Part shown: piece after piece, positions 1 through 6,482 of the stretch
How the letters are laid out: every line of letters starts with the position of its first letter
How positions within the stretch are numbered: the first letter of the stretch is position 1
DNA from: Paludibacteraceae bacterium
GTDB taxonomy: Bacteria; Bacteroidota; Bacteroidia; Bacteroidales; Paludibacteraceae
Assembly (NCBI GenBank): GCA_017937025.1
Contig: JAGBEJ010000004.1
Span: 186,001-250,000, forward strand
Reading direction: 5' to 3'
Length of the DNA: 64,000 nucleotides
The notes under the pieces: model-generated
Seen by the model: only the letters and a program-made list of their open reading frames with translations
Database searches by the model: none
Told to the model about the DNA's origin: nothing
Translations under genes and position numbers: made by a program

Positions 1-29
1 CGCATGGCTTGTAATACTTTTTCTTTCAT
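1..29 (-). CDS. 5' end of a gene leaving the window (partial, unknown)
   Basis: An ATG on the minus strand at 29 opens a frame MKEKVLQAM that stays open to the window edge. It follows the hydrolase gene at 104-1237 in the same orientation after a 74-base gap, so it could be the next gene of that operon. Nine codons are too few to name a family, and no TAnnTTTG box or ribosome site supports the start. Confidence 0.35.
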
Positions 30-103
30 AGTCTATGATTTTTTATTGTGAAAATACTTGTGTAAGATAATGCAACTTATTGAGATTCACAATAATCATA
101 TTA

Positions 104-1237
104 CTATTTCAGGTTTTTCTTGAAAAACTCTGCCAGCGTGTCCCAAGGTATCATATTCTTCGGCTGTCCCTTGCCTGCCTTCTCCTCGTAGCCGCCGTCG
201 TAAAGGTCGCAGTGAGAAGCATCCGGGATTATGAGCAACTGCTTGTTCTCTGGATTAGGGTTAGGTTCACCGACAAACTTATACCCATCAGCCTTGCCCT
301 CCACCATATATTTATAGGCCGCCTCACCGAAGTAACGGGAGTGTGCGTCAGCACCGTGCATCACAAGAACGGCAGAGCGTATCTCGTTGATATAATACAG
401 GAAACGGCTGTTGCTGTAGGCTTTTGTGCCGATGACACGCCATCCGTCATTAGAGTTGCCACTGCGCTTGTGGTAGCCGCGTGGGGTCTTGTAGTAGTCA
501 TAGTAATCATGCACGAAGTTTGGCGCTTGTGGCGGCACAGTGTCCAGCACGCCGCCAGCCATGGCGTTAGGGTCGGCAAGACGCTGCTTGGAGAGATTCT
601 CACGATTCTTATGGCGGGCCTCCTCCACGTCGAAGGCGTCGTTATAGTCGTTGCCACTCACTCGTGTCATGTCATACATCGTAGATGCCACGGTGGCCTT
701 GATGCGAGTGTCGGCAGCGGCAGCGTTCAGTGCTATGCCGCCCCAACCGCAGATACCGATGATGCCAATCTTCTCTGCATCTACATTATCTTGTTTAGAG
801 AGGAAATCAACGGCAGCCATGAAGTCCTCGGTATTTATGTCTGGCGATGCCGTACGGCGAGGCTCGCCGCTGCTCTCGCCTGTATATGAAGGGTCGAAGG
901 CAAGTGCCACGAAGCCGCGCTCTGCCATCTTCATGGCATAGAGACCGCTTGACTGCTCCTTAGTAGCACCAAACGGACCGCTCACAGCAATAGCCGCCAG
1001 CTTGCCCTTTGCATCCTTAGGTGTGTAGAGGTCTGCCGCCAGCGTCAGCCCATACTGTGTCTCAAACGTCACCTTCTTGTGGTTCACCTTCTTGCTCAGT
1101 GGGAACACCTTGTCCCACTCCTGTGTCAATGTCAGTTCCTGTTTCATATTCTCTTTAGTTTGTTTGTCACAATTCTTATTTTGGCAAGCCATGAACACTG
1201 TAGTCACGAACATAGCCGACAACAATATTTTTTTCAT
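104..1237 (-). CDS. Alpha/beta hydrolase lipoprotein, dienelactone-hydrolase-like
   Basis: The 377-residue product begins with a hydrophobic stretch ending in a lipobox (VFMAC, Cys18), so it should be a lipoprotein in the cell envelope. The body has the alpha/beta-hydrolase layout: a nucleophile elbow GICGWGG with Cys163, an acidic loop near GADAHSRY, and a late histidine at about 342 (DASHC). Cysteine rather than serine at the elbow is what dienelactone-hydrolase-like enzymes use; the substrate cannot be told from sequence. Its ATG overlaps the TGA of the upstream cyclophilin-like gene (ATGA), which implies translational coupling. It is the last complete gene of the minus-strand operon starting near 5544. 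Confidence 0.8.
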   Translation of the reverse strand: MKKILLSAMFVTTVFMACQNKNCDKQTKENMKQELTLTQEWDKVFPLSKKVNHKKVTFETQYGLTLAADLYTPKDAKGKLAAIAVSGPFGATKEQSSGLYAMKMAERGFVALAFDPSYTGESSGEPRRTASPDINTEDFMAAVDFLSKQDNVDAEKIGIIGICGWGGIALNAAAADTRIKATVASTMYDMTRVSGNDYNDAFDVEEARHKNRENLSKQRLADPNAMAGGVLDTVPPQAPNFVHDYYDYYKTPRGYHKRSGNSNDGWRVIGTKAYSNSRFLYYINEIRSAVLVMHGADAHSRYFGEAAYKYMVEGKADGYKFVGEPNPNPENKQLLIIPDASHCDLYDGGYEEKAGKGQPKNMIPWDTLAEFFKKNLK

Positions 1238-1803
1238 AATAGTACTTTTTTGCCATTCTTGATGTATATACCTTTCGATGGATTCGTCACTTTTTGTCCA
1301 TTAAGCGAGTAATATGCACCATCTTCTCTACTACTTGCATTGACTCTCTTTATGTCGGTGGTGTATGACAACGACAAAGTTACACGAATATTGCTTTCAC
1401 CAGCTTTGAGGAATGTTCGAAGTTCGTTCTCCGTCATGCCGTCTATCTTGCCAAGACGGGTATAGCTCCATGAGTTTGAGTCGTAGAAAATGCAGATGTT
1501 GCTGCCGTTGTATAGGACAATGTCTCCAGGCTGTGCATTTACTTGCTCGTTGCTTGTGGTCAGACTTCTGCCCAACGCACCCCAAATCTCGAAATCATTA
1601 TCATTGAGTGTCACCGTTATAGGAGCATTCTCAAGTGCTGCGACCAATTCGCGTGCGGCAGCGTTGTCCACAAGCGTTACGCTATGTGTCTCTCCACCGA
1701 TGGTGATATACATTTTCTGTTCCATATTCTGAGCCTGCGTTTCTTTGTCAGAAAAACAACTGACAAACAATATCACATATAGAAGCAAAAAAATCTGTTT
1801 CAT
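1234..1803 (-). CDS. Cyclophilin-like fold lipoprotein
   Basis: This 189-residue protein has an N-terminal hydrophobic segment with a lipobox-like FVSC (Cys16). Residues of about 30-140 (ITIGGETHSVTLVDNAAARELVAAL, GDIVLYNGSNICIFYD, YTRLGKIDG, in pieces) match the cyclophilin-like fold family often found beside flavodoxins and oxidoreductases in Bacteroidales. No prolyl isomerase activity is implied. The tail, YYSLNGQKVTNPSKGIYI followed by KNGKKVLL, resembles the short C-terminal segment common on secreted Bacteroidales proteins. It lies 4 bases after the CMD-cupin gene and overlaps the hydrolase start by 4 bases, so all three are probably on one transcript. Confidence 0.7.
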   Translation of the reverse strand: MKQIFLLLYVILFVSCFSDKETQAQNMEQKMYITIGGETHSVTLVDNAAARELVAALENAPITVTLNDNDFEIWGALGRSLTTSNEQVNAQPGDIVLYNGSNICIFYDSNSWSYTRLGKIDGMTENELRTFLKAGESNIRVTLSLSYTTDIKRVNASSREDGAYYSLNGQKVTNPSKGIYIKNGKKVLL

Positions 1804-1807
1804 GTTG

Positions 1808-2815
1808 TTACTTCAGCTTGTCGTAAACCTCGTCAGTGACGGCTTCCAGCCACTCGTTTGATGCTCCTTCTCGCACATCTTTATGATATGTCAGATGCTG
1901 GAACCATGAGTCCTTGGCAGCACCATGCCAGTGCTTCACCTCGGCAGGTATGGCGATGACGGTGCCGGGAACCATCTCCACTGCCTCCTTGCCCCATTCC
2001 TGATACCAGCCTCTGCCTGACACGCAGATGAGTACCTGCACCTGTTTGTGGTGAACATGCCAGTTGTTGCGGCAACGGGGTTCGAAGGTTACATTCATTA
2101 CACCACCACCGACGTCTGCCAGATAACTCTGGCCGATAAAGTATTTGCCGTATGGATTCTTCTCGCCCTTGGGCCACTTGGTGCTCAGCGTGTAGCCCTC
2201 ATTGCAGAGCCAAGCGCAGAGCTCGTCAACCAATTGCTGTGTGTTACCCATGTTCACTGCGCCCTGCTTGTGGGCTGCAAGCTGCGGAGCTACACCCTCC
2301 AGGCCGCTCAGCGCTGCCACGGTAACTATCTCACGGTCGGCAGCTGTGAGCTGGTCGCCGGCAAAGATGTCGCCGAAGAGATGCGCCTTCAGATAGTAGT
2401 CGTCCTGCGGGCAGAAGTCATAGTTGAACGGACGGCCAGAGAGCTGCGTCTGGTTCTTCTTACCTAATTCGTAAGCCTTCTTGGCGTCGTCCCACTCAGT
2501 AGGGCGCTTCCATGGTTTGCCCTCCTGCCAGTTTGGCTGCTTGTTCTCCAAAACTTTGCCTAACACCCCCAGTGCGTTCAGCGAGCGTGGAAAACCTGTG
2601 TAGGCATAGAGCTGTGAGAAAGCCTCTTTCAGCTCGTTGATGGTGACACCGTTATCGAGAGCCGTTCTTACGGCAGGCTCCAGGCGCGCCATATCACCCT
2701 GCGCCATGAGGCAGGCACAAGCCGCCAATCCCTTCTGTCGCTCTGTCAATGTCTGACTGTTTACTACTGTTGCCATTGCCAATAATGCTATTAAAAATAA
2801 AACGATTCTTTTCAT
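1808..2815 (-). CDS. Secreted carboxymuconolactone decarboxylase-like/cupin fusion
   Basis: The 335-residue product starts with a signal peptide (MKRIVLFLIALLAMATVVNS). Two carboxymuconolactone-decarboxylase-like helical repeats follow, at roughly residues 25-95 and 130-200 (LTAADREIVTVAALSGLEG is the typical second core). A C-terminal cupin barrel occupies about 225-315, with metal-ligand-type histidines in NWHVHHKQ and KHWH. Such proteins are usually called CMD family/cupin proteins and often sit with aldo/keto reductases and flavodoxins; the reaction is unknown. It lies 2 bases after the alcohol dehydrogenase gene and 4 bases before the cyclophilin-like gene, which supports operon membership. 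Confidence 0.8.
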   Translation of the reverse strand: MKRIVLFLIALLAMATVVNSQTLTERQKGLAACACLMAQGDMARLEPAVRTALDNGVTINELKEAFSQLYAYTGFPRSLNALGVLGKVLENKQPNWQEGKPWKRPTEWDDAKKAYELGKKNQTQLSGRPFNYDFCPQDDYYLKAHLFGDIFAGDQLTAADREIVTVAALSGLEGVAPQLAAHKQGAVNMGNTQQLVDELCAWLCNEGYTLSTKWPKGEKNPYGKYFIGQSYLADVGGGVMNVTFEPRCRNNWHVHHKQVQVLICVSGRGWYQEWGKEAVEMVPGTVIAIPAEVKHWHGAAKDSWFQHLTYHKDVREGASNEWLEAVTDEVYDKLK

Positions 2816-2817
2816 AT

Positions 2818-3990
2818 TTACAAGCTTTCCTTAAGTATCTCTGTTACGTCCTCTTTTGAGAGGTTAAGATAGCCAGCTGGATATACCACCGTTGTCTCGG
2901 TGATGCCAGGAATCATGTCGGCAGTGGCACCCACCTCGCTGATGGTCAGCGGCAGTCCAATCTCCGTCATCCATTCCTTCAAAGCCTGCAGTCCTGCCTC
3001 TGCTATCTGCTCGTCGGTCCTGCCGTCGCCGTTTACGTTCCATACGTTCTTTGCGAAGCGCACGAACTTAGGCAGTCCGTTCTTCATGGCACGACGGTAG
3101 TATGCCATTGACACTGACGCCAGGGCATAGCCATGAGGAGCGTGTGTCCATGCACCTACGCTGTGACCTATCATGTGTACCATCCAGTCCTGCTGCTTAC
3201 CCATACCTATAAGGGTGTTCAGCGCCCACGTGGCAGTCCACATGATGTTAGAGCGAGCCTCATAGTCCTTAGGATTCTTCACTGCCACGCGGCTGCTGTT
3301 GATTACCGAACGCATCAGTCCCTCAGAGATGTAGTCGCTGGTGTTGTCATCCAGGTCAGAGAAATACTGTTCCATGATATGGTTCATGATATCGTATATG
3401 CCAGCCTTCATCTGGTTCTCTGGCACAGTCATGGTAAACTCAGGGTTCAGTATCGAGAACTTAGGCATCAGTCTGTCATCAAACACATGACCTACCTTGA
3501 ATGTGTGCTCTGCATCAGTTATCACCGTACCGGCATTCATCTCCGAACCGGTGCCTGCCATTGTCAGTATGCAGCCCACAGGCAGCAACTTCTGTCCCTT
3601 GGCAGGATTCTGTTGTTTCAGCCAGAACATATCCCAGTAGTCACCATCGCAGAACACCGATGCCGCCACAGCCTTGGAGTAGTCGCACACGCTGCCGCCA
3701 CCCAAGGCAAGTATCAGGTCAACATCGTTCTCACGTGCTATCTTCACACCCTCGTTCAGTTTCTCCAGCGTGGGGTTGGTCATAACGCCGGGATTCTCTA
3801 CTATTGTTTTGCCGGCCTCGCGCAGTATAGCCATCACCTGGTCGTATATGCCGTTGCGCTTCACGCTGCCGCTGCCATAGTTCAGCAACACCTTGCTGCC
3901 ATAGTTCTTTAACTCTTCCTTAAGGAAATTCAATGAGTCTTTACCAAAATAAAGTTTGGTAGGGTTATGATAAGAAAAGTTTCCTTGCAT
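2818..3990 (-). CDS. Iron-containing alcohol dehydrogenase (YqhD/BdhA-like)
   Basis: The protein has the group III alcohol dehydrogenase plan: an N-terminal nucleotide-binding half with GGGSVCDYSKAVA, then an iron-binding half with IMNHIMEQYF and GHSVGAWTHAPHGYALA, whose histidines are the usual metal ligands. It should reduce aldehydes to alcohols with NAD(P)H in the cytoplasm. I chose the ATG at 3990 because MQGNFSYHNPTKLYFG is the family's standard N-terminus; an in-frame ATG at 4038 would add 16 residues that look like leader sequence. Length (390 residues) is normal. It is separated from the upstream aldo/keto reductase by a short gap containing a hairpin at 4044-4070. Confidence 0.88.
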   Translation of the reverse strand: MQGNFSYHNPTKLYFGKDSLNFLKEELKNYGSKVLLNYGSGSVKRNGIYDQVMAILREAGKTIVENPGVMTNPTLEKLNEGVKIARENDVDLILALGGGSVCDYSKAVAASVFCDGDYWDMFWLKQQNPAKGQKLLPVGCILTMAGTGSEMNAGTVITDAEHTFKVGHVFDDRLMPKFSILNPEFTMTVPENQMKAGIYDIMNHIMEQYFSDLDDNTSDYISEGLMRSVINSSRVAVKNPKDYEARSNIMWTATWALNTLIGMGKQQDWMVHMIGHSVGAWTHAPHGYALASVSMAYYRRAMKNGLPKFVRFAKNVWNVNGDGRTDEQIAEAGLQALKEWMTEIGLPLTISEVGATADMIPGITETTVVYPAGYLNLSKEDVTEILKESL

Positions 3991-4043
3991 AGTCGTATTC
4001 TTTTTATCCGTAATTTTGACTTCGTTGAACATACTCATGCTCG

Positions 4044-4070
4044 GCAGAATTCATGCAAGCATGATTCTGC
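4044..4070. repeat. Intergenic hairpin between two oxidoreductase genes
   Basis: GCAGAATTCATGC and GCATGATTCTGC form a near-perfect inverted repeat with one bulged base and a very short loop. It sits between the aldo/keto reductase stop and the alcohol dehydrogenase start. No T-run follows on the minus strand, so it is more likely an RNA-processing or stabilising hairpin within the operon than a terminator. Confidence 0.5.
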
Positions 4071-4076
4071 TCTCAC

Positions 4077-4922
4077 TTAACCGTATGTTTCAATCAAGTA
4101 TTTCACAAATTGTGGGTCGCCGAAGTTGATGGTACCATTATCATGTTGGTTCATCTTGGCTATCTGCGCCATGTCCTCATCAGTCAGCGAGAAGTCTAAT
4201 ACGTTATAGTTCTGCTCCATGCGTTCCTTGTGTACAGACTTTGGTATTGCCACTATATCGCGCTGCGTAAGCCAGCGCAACGCCACCTGTGCGGCACTCT
4301 TGCCATACTTGGCTCCTATGGCTGCCAGCGCCTCGCTCTTCACGATACCGTCAACGCCCTGACCGCCGAGTGGTCCCCATGCCATCATCTTCGTGCCAAA
4401 CTCATTATGTATGGCCTCTATGCCCTGTTGCTGTATCATCACGTTACACTGCAGTTGGTTTACCATTGGCTTCACATCCACATAATGGGCGAAGTCAAAG
4501 AAGCGGCCTGCCTGGAAGTTGCTCACGCCTATGGCTCTCACCTTGCCGGCGCGATATGCCTTTTCCATGGCACGCCATGTGCCGAAGACATCGCCGTATG
4601 CCTGGTGTATCAGCAAAAGATCTATATACTCAGTCTGCATTTTGCGCAGACTCTCGTCAATGCTCTCAGTTGCCTTTTCCTCTCCGTTGTTTGATATCCA
4701 CACCTTCGTCACGAGAAATAAATCCTCGCGCTTCAGTCCGCTCTTGCGCCATGCATTGCCCACGCCTTCTTCATTCTGATAAGCCTGCGCCGTGTCTATC
4801 AGTCTATAGCCTGTGTTCAGAGCATCGCTTACGCATCGCTCACACTCGTCAGGACTAACCATAAAAACTCCGTAGCCCAGCACTGGCATCTCTACTCCGT
4901 TATATAATTTAATGTATTCCAT
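4077..4922 (-). CDS. Aldo/keto reductase
   Basis: This is a 281-residue (alpha/beta)8-barrel NADPH-dependent reductase. The catalytic tetrad is visible as Asp43, Tyr48 (DTAQAY), Lys73 (VTKVW) and His106 (LLIHQ). The C-terminal half contains IPKSVHKERMEQN, which matches the usual cofactor-phosphate-binding segment. The start at 4922 (MEYIKLYNG) is preferred; an ATG ten codons upstream would only add leader-like MRIKNYELKN. It probably reduces small carbonyl compounds, complementing the neighbouring iron alcohol dehydrogenase. It lies 19 bases downstream of the broken flavodoxin gene. Confidence 0.88.
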   Translation of the reverse strand: MEYIKLYNGVEMPVLGYGVFMVSPDECERCVSDALNTGYRLIDTAQAYQNEEGVGNAWRKSGLKREDLFLVTKVWISNNGEEKATESIDESLRKMQTEYIDLLLIHQAYGDVFGTWRAMEKAYRAGKVRAIGVSNFQAGRFFDFAHYVDVKPMVNQLQCNVMIQQQGIEAIHNEFGTKMMAWGPLGGQGVDGIVKSEALAAIGAKYGKSAAQVALRWLTQRDIVAIPKSVHKERMEQNYNVLDFSLTDEDMAQIAKMNQHDNGTINFGDPQFVKYLIETYG

Positions 4923-4941
4923 ATTTTTTAATTCATAATTC

Positions 4942-5544
4942 TTAATTCTCAACTCCCTTCAGCCATTTTTCCACCTTTGCTCTCTCAGTGCGCACCTCAT
5001 GTCCGTAGATGCTGAATCCCTTCATGACGTTCGCACCAGGGAAAGCCTTCTTTACGTCGTCCACGCAGTTGGCCAGTCCGCTGCCTTCATGTGTAGTAAA
5101 CGGAATGACGATCTTGCCCTTCATGTCATCCCTATGCTTCTTGAAGAACGTGAACATTACCTGCGGATAGGTGCCCCACCATACCGGACCGCCGATGAAC
5201 ACCGTGTCATACTGGCTAAGGTCCACGTCGCCCTCATACTCCGGCAGTTCACCTTTCTCCGCCTCTTCCTGCGCCAGTTTGATGAGTGGGTTGTACGCCA
5301 TGCCGTCATACTTGTGCGTAGCAATCTCAAACTACTCTGCACCCGTTATTTCACTGATATAGTCGGCTACGATCTTCGTGTTGCCTACCTCAATGTTACC
5401 TACTGCATAGTTGTCTCCCGCATGCGAGAAGAAAATTACGATTGATTTTTTCATATTGCTCTGTTTTTTAGTTGTTTGCCCATTGCAACCTGTAATAAAC
5501 AGCATTGCGAATATGGCGATGAAAAGGCTTTTAAGTATTCTCAT
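4942..5544 (-). pseudogene. Flavodoxin lipoprotein gene interrupted by an in-frame TAG
   Basis: Two open segments in the same reading frame make one flavodoxin. The first (5544 down to 5335) encodes a lipoprotein signal with lipobox FITGC and the FMN-phosphate loop region (VIFFSHAGDNYAVGN). A TAG at 5334-5332 follows SEITGAE, and the frame continues immediately as FEIATHKYDG, then VFIGGPVWWGTYPQ and a normal flavodoxin C-terminus. Relatives typically read like GADLFEI here, so one base change (for example TTG to TAG) explains the stop. TAG ends intact genes elsewhere in the window, so recoding is unlikely. Re-initiation at the ATG at 5301 would give a fragment lacking the FMN-phosphate loop. 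Confidence 0.75.
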
Positions 5545-5573
5545 AATTTATCGTTTTTATTATTTAGATATAG

Positions 5574-5581
5574 CAAATGTA
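5574..5581 (-). promoter_or_regulatory. -7 box for the oxidoreductase operon
   Basis: Read on the minus strand this is TACATTTG, matching the Bacteroidota TAnnTTTG box, about 30 bases before the flavodoxin ATG. No good -33 box lies at the expected distance, which fits a promoter that needs an activator such as the divergent AraC regulator. Confidence 0.45.
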
Positions 5582-5586
5582 GTGGC

Positions 5587-5600
5587 TGTTTTACAAAACA
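5587..5600. promoter_or_regulatory. Candidate operator between divergent promoters
   Basis: TGTTTT-AC-AAAACA is a 14-base inverted repeat with perfect 6-base arms. It lies between the -7 box of the oxidoreductase operon and the promoter of the AraC gene, a natural place for the regulator to bind. This rests on position and symmetry only. Confidence 0.3.
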
Positions 5601-5624
5601 ATGTTTCACAAAAGACACCAGAAC

Positions 5625-5655
5625 TTTCACTTTTTGAACATAAGTGATAACTTTG
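5625..5655 (+). promoter_or_regulatory. Promoter of the AraC-family gene
   Basis: TTTC at 5625-5628 (one base off TTTG) and TAACTTTG at 5648-5655 are spaced by 19 bases, as in Bacteroidota sigma-ABfr promoters. The -7 box is only 5 bases before the ATG at 5661, so the transcript would be almost leaderless. Confidence 0.55.
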
Positions 5656-5660
5656 GCGTT

Positions 5661-6479
5661 ATGAAACTCGACTTTACATACTCTACAGATTTCCACAGGA
5701 TTAACGCTCCAGAACTGAGCCACACCTGCATGCACATGCTCTGCACGGCAGGCGAAGGCAGCTTTGTGTATTACGAGAAATGCTACCACATAGTAAAGAA
5801 CGACCTTGTGGTGATTCCGTCGCCCGACAAGGTGAAAAACCTCGCCGCACACGACGGGCTGCAGGTTGTGTGGTTCGCTGCCGACTACCAGTTTCTGCAA
5901 AACCAGCTGCCTACCAACAACTACAGCATCGGCGGCAGCATCTCGCTGAACCATAACCCTGTCATAAAGCTCACTGACGAACAGGCTGACAACATCATCG
6001 CCGACTTCAACCGCCTGCACGACCGAATGGAAGAGAAAGACCTGATGTTCTACCGCGAGCTGATGGGCAGCCTCTGCCTGACCATGATGTACGACATATT
6101 CGAGGTGCACGCGCTGCGCGACACCGCCGAGAGCCACACCGACCGCGCCGGACACATCGTGAAGGAACTGATGACGCTGCTCGCCACCGGCATCAGCCAG
6201 ACCGAGCGCGAAGTCAGCTACTACGCCACACGCCTCAACGTGTCGCCAAAATACCTCTCAGCCACAGTGCGCCGCATGACCGGCCACAACGTCAGCTCAT
6301 TCATCGTGCGCCACACCATACCCATAATAAAAGAATATCTAAGCGACGACCGTCTGTCGCTCACGCAGATAGCATACCGCATGAACTTCGCGTCGCTGTC
6401 GTACTTCAGCCGTTACTGCAAGAAGCACCTCGGAATGTCGCCGGCAGAATACCGCAAGAGCCGGCAGCCGGGAGTGTAA
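5661..6479 (+). CDS. AraC-family transcriptional regulator
   Basis: The 272-residue protein has an N-terminal cupin-like sensor region (roughly residues 1-150) and a C-terminal AraC DNA-binding domain with two helix-turn-helix units: YYATRLNVSPKYLSATVRR, then LSLTQIAYRMNFASLSYFSR and the KKHLGMSPAEYR signature. I start it at 5661 because the -7 box is immediately upstream; an ATG at 5601 would include the promoter. Divergent orientation suggests it controls the oxidoreductase operon at 104-5544. The ligand is unknown. Confidence 0.88.
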   Translation: MKLDFTYSTDFHRINAPELSHTCMHMLCTAGEGSFVYYEKCYHIVKNDLVVIPSPDKVKNLAAHDGLQVVWFAADYQFLQNQLPTNNYSIGGSISLNHNPVIKLTDEQADNIIADFNRLHDRMEEKDLMFYRELMGSLCLTMMYDIFEVHALRDTAESHTDRAGHIVKELMTLLATGISQTEREVSYYATRLNVSPKYLSATVRRMTGHNVSSFIVRHTIPIIKEYLSDDRLSLTQIAYRMNFASLSYFSRYCKKHLGMSPAEYRKSRQPGV

Positions 6480-6482
6480 AAG

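Noticed and set aside
5332-5334. TAG recoded as an amino acid in this genome
   Set aside because: Intact genes in the window end in TAG (metallopeptidase at 10674, fucosyltransferase at 18673, first ABC-2 permease at 49225), so TAG works as a stop.
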